A stretch of DNA of 64,000 bases. It comes from Chloroflexota bacterium (lineage in GTDB: Bacteria; Chloroflexota; UBA11872). Position numbers and translations under genes: made by a program. The stretch spans positions 1-64,000 of the forward strand of contig JAJDUU010000005.1 in NCBI GenBank assembly GCA_022826485.1, read 5' to 3'. Shown one piece after another: positions 36,212 to 44,180 of the stretch. Numbering within the stretch: the stretch's first letter is position 1; each line of letters starts with the position of its first letter. A model generated the notes under the pieces. The model did no database searches. It saw nothing but the letters and a program-made list of their open reading frames with translations, and was not told the DNA's origin.

Positions 36212-37483
36212 CTAGTTCGTCAGGGGGAGCGTATCGGGCGCGTGCGTCAGCACGCCCACGGACGCGTTGGCGCGGGCAGTGGCGGTTGCCATGTCGAGCG
36301 CCGCTTCAACTGTGTCCGCCCGGTCGAACGCCAGGGCGCGGGCGTCCTCGCGCGCCACGCCGTCCGACACCAGGATGATCCGCGCGTGCTCGCGAACGCG
36401 CGCCCAGGCGGTTGCCAGCGATGCGGCCACCGGGTCGTCGAACTCGCCCTTTTCATACCGGGTGATGAGTGCCTCGGCCGGCGACGCCGCGTAGTCGAGC
36501 ATCTCCGGGTGCATCACGGCCACGCCCTCGGGGCACGGCGTCACCACGATGATCGTGCCTCCCGGTCGCACCATCATGGCCGCCGGGTAGAGGCTCTTGT
36601 GCGCCTGCCAAAATTCGATGTCGCAGGGATGCGAGCCGGCGACGACGATATCGAGCCCCTTCGGCGCCGGGACGCCGTAGATGCGGCGGGCGTCCGCCAC
36701 GGCGCGTCGATAGGCGCCGGGCGTGCTTCCGAAGCGCGCCGTGACGAGCCGGCCATCGCTGTTGAGCGTGACGTTGAGGACGTGGTGCATGCCGGACCGT
36801 TCGGCGATGTGCTCCATCTCCCGGCGCACCGGCGTGACCACCTGGCCGAGCAGCGGCTCGACGGCGCGCGCGCTGAACATGTGGGTCGCCGCGGTGGTGG
36901 CCGCGCCCGACACGCCCGGTTGCACGATCTTGGCCCCCGCCGAGAACCCGGCGATGTGATGGGGCACGACCGCTCCGGTGCCGATCACCAGGTCGCGTTC
37001 GAACAGCCCGGCGTTCACATGCACCGGCGTGCCGTCGGGCGTCGTGCCAAGGTCGCGCAGCGGGGCGACCGTGTGGTCGTGCTGGGTGACTTCGACCCGG
37101 GCGAGCACCTCGTCGCCCAGCTTGGCGCGAACCTCGCGCGGCGTCATTGGACGGTGTGTGCCGAGCGCGATCATCACCTGCACCGCGTCGTCGGGCAGTC
37201 CGCCGGCGCGCAGCTCCTCCAGGATCGCCGGCACGAGCAAATGCGTCGGTGTTTCGCGGGTGATGTCGTCCACCAGGATCAGCGCCGAGCGAGCGTCGCG
37301 GGCCGCCGTGCGCAGCCGCGGGCTGTCAACCGGGTTCGCCAGCGCTTCGCGGATCATGCGCTCGGGATCCGTGGCCGGCGCGGCCGGGTGCGGCGTGAAG
37401 ACGCCGGCCAGCACGGCGTCGTGGTTGACCTGAAAGCGCAACTCCTCCGCGCCGTAGGGAATCGTGACGAACTCGGCTGGCAC
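36212..37483 (-). CDS. LarA-like nickel-pincer racemase/epimerase
   Basis: This 423-residue protein matches the LarA/DUF2088 fold. A DDITRETPTHLL segment, GTHRPMTPREV, a VTQHDH catalytic-His region and the GFSAGAKIVQPGVSG loop with the Lys that carries the nickel pincer in LarA are present, with a C-terminal domain PCPEGVAVMHPEM. LarA-type enzymes racemise or epimerise at C2 of 2-hydroxyacids by hydride transfer. The larB, larC and larE genes that make the cofactor are not in the window. It overlaps neither neighbour but sits 3 bp from the DUF1537 kinase, so its substrate is likely a tetronate or a related hydroxyacid. Confidence 0.83.
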   Translation of the reverse strand: MPAEFVTIPYGAEELRFQVNHDAVLAGVFTPHPAAPATDPERMIREALANPVDSPRLRTAARDARSALILVDDITRETPTHLLVPAILEELRAGGLPDDAVQVMIALGTHRPMTPREVRAKLGDEVLARVEVTQHDHTVAPLRDLGTTPDGTPVHVNAGLFERDLVIGTGAVVPHHIAGFSAGAKIVQPGVSGAATTAATHMFSARAVEPLLGQVVTPVRREMEHIAERSGMHHVLNVTLNSDGRLVTARFGSTPGAYRRAVADARRIYGVPAPKGLDIVVAGSHPCDIEFWQAHKSLYPAAMMVRPGGTIIVVTPCPEGVAVMHPEMLDYAASPAEALITRYEKGEFDDPVAASLATAWARVREHARIILVSDGVAREDARALAFDRADTVEAALDMATATARANASVGVLTHAPDTLPLTN

Positions 37484-37506
37484 GGTGCGCCCCGATCCAG
37501 TCTCCG

Positions 37507-38331
37507 CTACGCGGCCACCACTTGATTGCGGAGCACGCCGATCTTCTCCAGCTCGATTTCGACCGAGTCGCCAGGCGCGAGCGGGCCGACGCCTTCAGGC
37601 GTACCCGTGAAGATGCAGTCCCCGGGTTGGAGCGTCAGGCCCTGCGCCAGATAGGTGACGAGCGACGCAACGTCGAACAGCATGTCGGAGGTGTTGTTGT
37701 CCTGCTTCGTCTCGCCGTTGACGCGTGCCTGGATGCGCAGGTTGTTGGGGTCGATGTCGGTCACGATGCAGGGACCCAGCGGCGCAAAGGTATCCAAGCC
37801 CTTGCCCATCAGGATGCACCCCATGGCCATCTCGGCGAATTGCAGCTTGCGGGCGCTCACGTCGTTGCCGCAGGTGTAGCCCAGGACGTAGTCGAGCGCG
37901 TCGGCGACGTCGACGTTGCGGCAGGTCTTGCCCATCACCACCACGAGCTCCGCCTCGTAGTGGACCTCGCCGAACGGCTCCTCCTGGAGCGCGGGATCGT
38001 TGATGGCGTGGCGGAAGCCGTCCGCTCGGGGCAGCACGATGTCGTCCCCCGGACCGCTGATGGCCGTCGTCGGCTTGATGAACAGCATGGGCATCTTCGG
38101 CACGCCGCTCTCGCCCACGGTCTCCATGATGTGTTCCATGTAGTTCAGGCCGACCCCAATGGCTTTGCCCGGCTCCACCGGCGCCAGCAACTTGAGGTCG
38201 TCGACCGAACCGACGGGATCGCCTACCGAGTAGTCCCCAAAGATGTCCCCGTCGATCGCGCGGACGGTGCCGTCGTCATCGAGTGAGCCGTAGCAAGCGC
38301 CGGAATCGTGGGCATATCGGACGATCCGCAT
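37507..38331 (-). CDS. Fumarylacetoacetate hydrolase-family protein
   Basis: This 274-residue FAH-fold enzyme has KAIGVGLNYMEHI, the metal-binding E-x-E region HYEAELVVVMGKTC, the TCGNDVSARKLQ strand and GDCIFTGTPEGVGPL. Members act as fumarylpyruvate/acylpyruvate hydrolases, decarboxylases or 2-keto-3-deoxy acid dehydratases. It lies 23 bp before larA on the same strand and is probably the second gene of the acid-sugar operon. A dehydratase or C-C hydrolase role for a keto-acid would fit but is inference. Confidence 0.88.
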   Translation of the reverse strand: MRIVRYAHDSGACYGSLDDDGTVRAIDGDIFGDYSVGDPVGSVDDLKLLAPVEPGKAIGVGLNYMEHIMETVGESGVPKMPMLFIKPTTAISGPGDDIVLPRADGFRHAINDPALQEEPFGEVHYEAELVVVMGKTCRNVDVADALDYVLGYTCGNDVSARKLQFAEMAMGCILMGKGLDTFAPLGPCIVTDIDPNNLRIQARVNGETKQDNNTSDMLFDVASLVTYLAQGLTLQPGDCIFTGTPEGVGPLAPGDSVEIELEKIGVLRNQVVAA

Positions 38332-38403
38332 GGTGGTTGGCCGATCAGGAGCGAGAGGAAAGCGACGGTCGGCAGCGTAGCATCGCCCGCGCGCTAGGCC
38401 GGG

Positions 38404-39183
38404 CTATTTCGCGTTTACGAAGTCCAGGATCGCCGCGCGACACTCGTCCGGCGCCTCCAGGTGCGGCCAGTGGCCCGCGTGCGCAACATTGACCTGGGTG
38501 GCATTGGTCGCGCGGGCGGTGAGGATGGCCGCGTCGTCCTCGGTGACGAAGGGGTCGGCGTCGCCGCGCAAGACCAGAATGGGCGCCCTGATCGTGCGGG
38601 ACGCCTCCAGATACTCCGCGCCGATCATGGCGCGCAAGCATCCGGCGACCACGCCGGCGGCGGCGAGCGCCGCCGCCTCGCACATCGACGACAGGTGTTC
38701 GTCGGCCAACTCTTCGACAAGGCCGCGCGTCAGCCAGCGCCTGGCGGCATCGGCATCCCAGCCGCGCATTTTGATTCGCTCGTGCACCGTCCAGAGGCTG
38801 TGCACGTCGCGGACAAACGCGCCCGACCCGAGGAGGACCAGGCGCTGGACGTGGCTGGGATATCGCGCCGCGAAGCACAGGGCGACGAGTCCGCCGTAGT
38901 CGTGAGCCACGATCGGAATCGGATCGAGCTGATTGGCCTGGTGCAGCGAGTGATGCAGCAGCGTGGCGGCCTGGTCGATGTCGCCCGCGAAGCCCGCGGG
39001 CGGGCTCTGGCCGAAGCCGGGAAACTCGAGCATCAGCGCGCGCCGGTCCTCGGGAAGCCCCTGGGTCACCAACTCCCAAACGACCGCGCCGGGCCCCAGG
39101 CCGTGCAAGAACAGAATGCCCGACCCCCGCACGCCCGTGGTTGCCAGGTTGATGCGCTGTCCGCGCACCTGAAGCATTGGCAC
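38404..39183 (-). CDS. Alpha/beta hydrolase with Asp nucleophile
   Basis: This 259-residue alpha/beta hydrolase has an oxyanion HGLGPG motif at 27-32. The nucleophile elbow AHDYGGLVAL puts Asp95 where lipases have Ser, as in epoxide hydrolases, haloalkane or fluoroacetate dehalogenases. An acid lies in VLRGDADPFV, and the catalytic His is in NVAHAGHWPHL near the C-terminus. It is the first gene of the minus-strand block leading to pdxA, 72 bp before the FAH gene. The substrate is unknown. Confidence 0.83.
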   Translation of the reverse strand: MPMLQVRGQRINLATTGVRGSGILFLHGLGPGAVVWELVTQGLPEDRRALMLEFPGFGQSPPAGFAGDIDQAATLLHHSLHQANQLDPIPIVAHDYGGLVALCFAARYPSHVQRLVLLGSGAFVRDVHSLWTVHERIKMRGWDADAARRWLTRGLVEELADEHLSSMCEAAALAAAGVVAGCLRAMIGAEYLEASRTIRAPILVLRGDADPFVTEDDAAILTARATNATQVNVAHAGHWPHLEAPDECRAAILDFVNAK

Positions 39184-39298
39184 TAGCGCGGCCCGTCCGT
39201 GGGGCGAGCGCCAGGACTCTCATTTGTGACGATCGCGAGCATCTCCCGACTGAATGGGCTGGGACGGTGGTTGTGGGTTTGCATGCTGGGGCGCCGGG

Positions 39299-39625
39299 TC
39301 AGGCCTTGGATGGCGTATCCAGGCCGTCGCGAGCGTTGCGCAGCTCCTCTTGCAGGCTGGTCGCGTAGCTCTCGACGGCGGCGCGCACCCGCTCGACCCA
39401 GACGATGGACGGCAGCACGCGTTGGCGTGCCGTGTCGTCGACGGTGTCCTGCACGCGTTCCGTCGAGCGTGCCGTGCGCCGCAGCCCCTGCCTGATCTTC
39501 ACCGTGGTCTCGATGATGGCGATGGACCCAACGACGCCGCCCACGAACAGCGCCAAGAACACCAGGCAACCCTGAATGACCAGGATGATGATCGCCACGT
39601 TGCGGGCGATTTCCCAGCCGTCCAT
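39299..39625 (-). CDS. Small membrane protein, coiled coil after one helix
   Basis: This 108-residue protein has an N-terminal membrane helix (NVAIIILVIQGCLVFLALFVGGVVGSIAII, trimmed to the core ILVIQGCLVFLALF) followed by a helical, charged segment with Arg/Glu/Asp-rich repeats likely to be coiled. It overlaps the preceding gene by the stop/start ATGA (one base shared at 39625), so it is co-translated with the YtxH-like and DUF948-like genes. I do not recognise the family. Confidence 0.65.
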   Translation of the reverse strand: MDGWEIARNVAIIILVIQGCLVFLALFVGGVVGSIAIIETTVKIRQGLRRTARSTERVQDTVDDTARQRVLPSIVWVERVRAAVESYATSLQEELRNARDGLDTPSKA

Positions 39626-39867
39626 CAGCGGCGGCGCCTGCGGCGTCGGCGGGACCGGCCGCGGCGGCGCCGCGACTGTTCATGCCGCTGCTTGGTCTTG
39701 CCCTCAGCGGATTCGACGGCGCGCTGGGCGGCTTCACGGGCCTTGCGCAATCTGGAGCCGACCTGCGTAATCAGCTCGTTGCCTCGCTGCGGGGCGAGCA
39801 CGGTGCCAATGGCGCCGCCGACGATGAACCCAAGCGCGACCCCCAGCATGATCCAGGCCATGTCCAC
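39625..39867 (-). CDS. YtxH-like small membrane protein with arginine-rich tail
   Basis: This 80-residue protein starts MDMAWIMLGVALGFIVGGAIG, a Gly-rich YtxH-type membrane helix, followed by a LAPQRGNELI motif, a helix RKAREAAQRAVESAEGK and a tail of almost pure arginine (the last ~15 residues are mainly Arg). The tail is encoded by a GC-rich tract at 39628-39680. Such a tail could bind nucleic acid or an acidic membrane surface. It is 3 bp after the DUF948-like gene. Function unknown; YtxH proteins are general-stress-linked in Bacillus. Confidence 0.72.
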   Translation of the reverse strand: MDMAWIMLGVALGFIVGGAIGTVLAPQRGNELITQVGSRLRKAREAAQRAVESAEGKTKQRHEQSRRRRGRSRRRRRRRR

Positions 39868-39870
39868 GGC

Positions 39871-40158
39871 CTAGCGCCACTGCCCGCGCAGGAGGCCGAG
39901 GGCGTGGCGGGCGACTCGCACTCCCCGCGAGGTCGTGCGTGAGCTTGCCGCCACGGTCTCCTGCACCGTCTCCGCCGTGGCGCGCACGGTGTCCACCGTG
40001 TCGCGGGCGGAGTCGATGATTGGCGTGACCTCGGCGCGGATTGCCGCGAGCATGCGCCAGAGCAGCAACCCGGTGATCACCAGCATCAGCGCGGCCAGCA
40101 GGCCCACGGACGCGAGGACCACGACGGCGATATCCCGGACGACCTCTAGCGCTTCCAC
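39871..40158 (-). CDS. DUF948-like small membrane protein
   Basis: This 95-residue protein has a single N-terminal membrane helix (VVVLASVGLLAALMLVITGLLL, core VGLLAALMLVITGLLL), then a helical heptad region with RDTVDTVRATAETVQETV, typical of DUF948 proteins that often pair with YtxH-like proteins. It lies 15 bp after the transglutaminase-like gene and before the YtxH-like gene, so the five minus-strand genes from DUF58 to 39299 are probably one transcript. Confidence 0.68.
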   Translation of the reverse strand: MEALEVVRDIAVVVLASVGLLAALMLVITGLLLWRMLAAIRAEVTPIIDSARDTVDTVRATAETVQETVAASSRTTSRGVRVARHALGLLRGQWR

Positions 40159-40173
40159 GAACCCGCCCCGCAG

Positions 40174-42588
40174 CTAGGCGCGCTGGAAGCGTTGCAGAAA
40201 ACGCGTGGGTTGCACGATGCGCCGGATGAGTCGCTGTCGGATGACCCGCCACGCTTCGTCAACGGCTCGCCTTTCTGCCCGCGTCACACGGTGCTGACTA
40301 TAGGTGGCTCGCATGTACGCCACGGCCACGGTCTCGGGAGGACTCGCCCCGTCGGCACCGGCCGCCAAGCTGTCGGGGAATAGCCATGCACCCAGGCGCC
40401 GCGACACCTCGTGCGGCGTCTCGGACGCCCTCGCATTGTAGCCAGCGCGGCGCGCGTATCTCACCATCCGCGCATAGACGCGCTGCACGCCCGTGCTTGG
40501 CTTCTGCAGGCGGTTGCGCGCAAACACGCCCCCGACTGCGACCAACACAATCAGGGCGATCGCGCCCAGCACGACGGCAATTCCGACTAGGGCGCCGGCG
40601 ATGTTGCCGAGCGCTTCGCCAAAGCCATCCTGTTCGTCGGGCTCGACCGCCGAGAATGCCCCTCCGGCGGCGCCGCCCATAAGCTCGAGATCTTCCAGCA
40701 AGTCATCGAATGAGGGTCCAAGTCCGCCGACGACCGAATCCACGGCCAGGCCGCCGTCGGCGGCGTCGGTTTCGCGCTCGACCGGCAAGCGGAACCCGGA
40801 AGGCTCGAACGACACCCAGCCAAAGCCCGGAAAGTAGACCTCGACCCAGGTATGCGCGTGGTCCGGATTGACGAAGTATCGGTTAGTCGCCGGGTCGTAG
40901 TCGCCGACCACGAAGCCGTTCACGAGACGTGAGGGAATGTCCAGGGCGCGAACCAGAACTGCCATGGTAGAGGCGATGTTCACGGCCGAACCGCGTCGCG
41001 CCTCCGTGAGGAAGAAGTCGGTGGCATCGCGATCGCCGGGCAGCGGCGGGGCGTCGACGGCGAACGGAAACCGCCGCATGAAAAACTCGATGGCGAGCAC
41101 CCGATCGAAAGCCGTTTCACCGGCCTCGGCGAAGCGTTGCGCCAGCGCCAGCACGCGCTCCGGCATTTCGGGCAGCTCGAGGTAGGGCCCGATCCACTCC
41201 GGGTATTCCGTTGAGGCTCCGCGGAGCTGGCCGATCGTCGCTCCAGAGAACGTCGAATCCACCGAATAGACCAGGCGCTGTCCCACGCGGCGCGTGGCGC
41301 GTATCGAGGCGTAGTCGGCGATCGGCGCGCCTGAATCGTCCACCTGCGCCAGATAGCGACGGTTGACGCGGATGACGTCGCCGGGTGAATAGAGCACCGA
41401 GGTGGTGAAATCGAGCATCTCCACGTTGGTCCGCACCGGAACGCGCGCTTCGAGACCAAAGGTCTCGGCCAGCGGAGCGCTCGGCTCGCGCTCGGCCAAC
41501 TCGCGGTAGGTGCTGCGCCATCCCTGCCCGGTGTAGATGTCGAACGTTTGCCCCTTCCAATAGTTCGGCGACGTCGACTCGATGATCATGCTGCCGCGGG
41601 GCTGAAATGGTTGTGGGCCGCTCAGACCAAGGGATTCGCGACCGGCAAGCGCCGCGCCGGCGGGGTTCGAGACTCCGCCGAACAAGCGCTGAATGCCGGT
41701 TTCGACGTTGCCCCAGCCGTCTCCGAGATAGGTCCAAAACGCCTCCGCCACGGGATTCCCGGCCGCCCGCGGCAACGCCACCGACAGCACGACCACCAAT
41801 GCGATGACGGCCAAGGTCCACGCGAGCACCGTGTTGCCCAGGCGGCGCGAGTACGTGGTGCCCGTCGTGGCCCACTTGGACTCCAGGGATGTCGTGCGCA
41901 GGTGAACGATGAGCGCCAGCGCCGCCGTCAGGAACACGACGAACGGCACCCAATCGGGTCCGATGTAGGTGACGTTGATCCCCAGCGCCAGCATGCCGGG
42001 GGTCAAGGCCCACAGGGCGCTCCGGCGTCGAAACGCCATCCAGCCCGCGAAATACCCCATGCCCCAGGCGGCCATGGTCATCCAAAACAGGAACACCACG
42101 TTGTCGCGGCTGACCTGAAACGCGAAGGCCGATTGGAACCAGCCCTCGAGCCGGAAATACAGGTCCCGCAAGAGCTCCCAGGTCTCGCTGGCCGCGGCGT
42201 TGAGGGGCGGCTCGCCGCCGAGGGCTCCGGACTGGCGGAGTTGCACCCACTCCACCGTGTCGCCAAACAGGGCGACGAAGTTCCGCACGGCGTCGATGGG
42301 CCCGGGAAATGCTTCCGAGGCGACCACATAGGCCACCGCCAGGTCGGTCACGACGCCGATGGCCACGATCCAGACGGACGAAATGCCGCGGGACGACTGC
42401 CACCACGCCGCCAGCACGGCGAGAATCGCCACGGCGAACAGCACGCCCGTGCCCGGGGCCCAGCCCACGAAGTGAATGCTCGCGAGGGGCGCCAACGTGG
42501 CGGCCAGCAGCAGCGCGAACGTCAGCAGAGAGCCGGCGGGCAGAGTTGGCAACCGGCTTCGGCTCAGGGTCTGGACGGCGGCGCTCAT
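40174..42588 (-). CDS. TgpA-like transglutaminase-fold membrane protein, catalytic Cys replaced by Ala
   Basis: This 804-residue protein has a DUF3488-type run of six to seven membrane helices to about residue 240, an extracytoplasmic region, a transglutaminase-like domain and a C-terminal membrane helix with a DUF4129-like cytoplasmic end. In the transglutaminase core, the site usually written GYCxxFA reads GSAVNIA: Ala535 sits where the catalytic Cys belongs (GCC codon at 40984-40986). The later His (HTWVEVYFPGFGWV) and an acidic residue (SFEPS) remain. It is probably a pseudoenzyme or binding protein. It follows the DUF58 gene by 4 bp. MoxR ATPase, the usual third member, is not adjacent. 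Confidence 0.85.
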   Translation of the reverse strand: MSAAVQTLSRSRLPTLPAGSLLTFALLLAATLAPLASIHFVGWAPGTGVLFAVAILAVLAAWWQSSRGISSVWIVAIGVVTDLAVAYVVASEAFPGPIDAVRNFVALFGDTVEWVQLRQSGALGGEPPLNAAASETWELLRDLYFRLEGWFQSAFAFQVSRDNVVFLFWMTMAAWGMGYFAGWMAFRRRSALWALTPGMLALGINVTYIGPDWVPFVVFLTAALALIVHLRTTSLESKWATTGTTYSRRLGNTVLAWTLAVIALVVVLSVALPRAAGNPVAEAFWTYLGDGWGNVETGIQRLFGGVSNPAGAALAGRESLGLSGPQPFQPRGSMIIESTSPNYWKGQTFDIYTGQGWRSTYRELAEREPSAPLAETFGLEARVPVRTNVEMLDFTTSVLYSPGDVIRVNRRYLAQVDDSGAPIADYASIRATRRVGQRLVYSVDSTFSGATIGQLRGASTEYPEWIGPYLELPEMPERVLALAQRFAEAGETAFDRVLAIEFFMRRFPFAVDAPPLPGDRDATDFFLTEARRGSAVNIASTMAVLVRALDIPSRLVNGFVVGDYDPATNRYFVNPDHAHTWVEVYFPGFGWVSFEPSGFRLPVERETDAADGGLAVDSVVGGLGPSFDDLLEDLELMGGAAGGAFSAVEPDEQDGFGEALGNIAGALVGIAVVLGAIALIVLVAVGGVFARNRLQKPSTGVQRVYARMVRYARRAGYNARASETPHEVSRRLGAWLFPDSLAAGADGASPPETVAVAYMRATYSQHRVTRAERRAVDEAWRVIRQRLIRRIVQPTRFLQRFQRA

Positions 42589-42592
42589 GACG

Positions 42593-43876
42593 CTATTGGT
42601 AGGCGAGTGAGACGGTCGGCCGTTGCTGCTCCCGCGCGGCGGGCCCGCCGTGACGGGCGGGCTGCACCGTCGAGAACGTCGCTCCCTGGGTCACGGATGT
42701 GAAGGCGATGCCGGCGGTTTCCGATCCCTCTCTTAGGCCCGCGTTCGAGGGCGCGTCGTCGAAGGTGGCGGCATCCACGCCGATGGCAATCGGATATACG
42801 GCCCGCTGCGCCAGGTGCGTCAGGCTGCCGATCCAGGCTGGGTCGGCGGACGGCGAGATGGCGACCAGGCTGACCCCGCGGCCCAGGATCGGCGCGGCGT
42901 TCGCGAGCACGTCGGCGAACGACGTCGTGCCGCGCGCCTGCACGATGGCCAGCGACTCCAGGATGCGCCAGAGCTGCCGCAAGCCTCGCTGGGGCTCGAT
43001 GATGTAGCGGGTGCCGCGTCCCTCCGCCAGCAGGCCGACGGACTTGCCGTCGCGCACGAATTGGTACGCGAGCGACGAGACGATCTTGACGCCGTATTCC
43101 TCGGTCGACTCGTCGCCGTGGCCCGCCTGCACCGCGGCGTCCAGGTCGAGCGCCACCCACAGGCTGGCGGTTGGCTCGAGGTCGAACTCCTTGACCAGCA
43201 GCGTGTCGCGGCGTGCCGAGGACGGCCAGTGAATTCGCTTGAGCGGATCTCCGGGCCGGAATTCGCGCAAGCCGCCCGCGTCCGTCGTCACCTGTTGGGT
43301 CCGCAGCGACGATCGCGCGGCGCCCACCAGCGAACCCGCGGGCACGGCCACGTCGTGCATCACCGAGATCGGTGGATAAACCACGATCGTGTTTTCCTGG
43401 GCGAGCCGGCGTTCGGCCGTGAACAGGCCGAACGGGTCGCCCACCGACACATCCGCCGGGCCGAGCTTGTACATGCCGCGCCGTCCAGCCTCGCCGTGGG
43501 TGCGCCAGCGACGCGTGGCGCGGCTGCCGAGACTGATGGCGATTGACGCCCGATAGCCCGGGAGCTCGGAGTAGTCCTCGACCTCCAGCATCAGGATGGG
43601 CAGCCGGCTGCGGCTGCGCAGCTCGAACTCTTCCTCGATGGTGTCGCCAACCGTGGCCCACTGGGTGCGGAGATGGCGTTGAATGGTGAGTCCGCGCGAT
43701 GCCAGCCGTGTCCACAGATAGGACACCACCACGATGCTGAGCAACGCGTACATCAGCCAATAGGCGATGGGTGACGTGGTCACGAGCGCCACGACCACGA
43801 GCAGGCCGAGGAGCACGATGATCACCGGTCGTTGCAGGGTGACCGCAGGATTAGGCTGGCTGGCCGCGACTGCCAC
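42593..43876 (-). CDS. DUF58 domain (von Willebrand-like) membrane protein
   Basis: This ~427-residue protein has two membrane helices (RPVIIVLLGLLVVVALVTT, PIAYWLMYALLSIVVVSYLW) and a DUF58 domain with the hallmark REFRPGDPLKRIHWPSSAR and KEFDLEP motifs, then a vWA-like fold (LWVALDLDAAV). DUF58 proteins act with MoxR ATPases and transglutaminase-like proteins in envelope processes. I chose GTG 43876 (GGAGG just upstream); the open frame runs on to 44491 but crosses the tRNA-Ser gene and lacks any domain there, and ATG 43939 is a possible alternative. Confidence 0.85.
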   Translation of the reverse strand: MAVAASQPNPAVTLQRPVIIVLLGLLVVVALVTTSPIAYWLMYALLSIVVVSYLWTRLASRGLTIQRHLRTQWATVGDTIEEEFELRSRSRLPILMLEVEDYSELPGYRASIAISLGSRATRRWRTHGEAGRRGMYKLGPADVSVGDPFGLFTAERRLAQENTIVVYPPISVMHDVAVPAGSLVGAARSSLRTQQVTTDAGGLREFRPGDPLKRIHWPSSARRDTLLVKEFDLEPTASLWVALDLDAAVQAGHGDESTEEYGVKIVSSLAYQFVRDGKSVGLLAEGRGTRYIIEPQRGLRQLWRILESLAIVQARGTTSFADVLANAAPILGRGVSLVAISPSADPAWIGSLTHLAQRAVYPIAIGVDAATFDDAPSNAGLREGSETAGIAFTSVTQGATFSTVQPARHGGPAAREQQRPTVSLAYQ

Positions 43877-44067
43877 TGGGCCTCCACCGGACGTGAGATG
43901 CGAGCAGCTTCCGCCCAGTATTGGGGCTGACTCTAGCATGCCCCCCCGGTCTCCGGCGGCCGGTGAAGCGACGCGACGGCCAGGTGCTCGGAGCCACGGT
44001 TTCGACGCTGGCGGAAGGTCTCGCCACACAGGCCCGGAAGCGCCCCCAAGCTGGGTTAGACTCCAGC

Positions 44068-44158
44068 GGAGGGGTGCCCGAGTGGTTGAAGGGGACCGTC
44101 TCGAAAACGGTTTGGCGTGTTGAGCGTCACGTGGGTTCGAATCCCACCCTCTCCGCCA
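44068..44158 (+). tRNA. tRNA-Ser(CGA)
   Basis: This long-variable-arm tRNA has acceptor GGAGGGG paired with CCTCTCC, D arm GCCCGAGTGGTTGAAGGG, anticodon stem ACCGT/ACGGT around the loop CTCGAAA (anticodon CGA, Ser UCG), a class II variable arm (GGCGTGTTGAGCGTC) and T arm GTGGGTTCGAATCCCAC. Discriminator G73 at 44155 is followed by encoded CCA (44156-44158). It lies between the DUF58 gene, transcribed away, and an amidohydrolase. Confidence 0.95.
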
Positions 44159-44180
44159 TGGCTCCGGGCGTGATATATCC

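Noticed and set aside
36053-37525. 490-codon plus-strand frame opposite larA
   Set aside because: Antisense shadow with typical His/Arg-rich composition.
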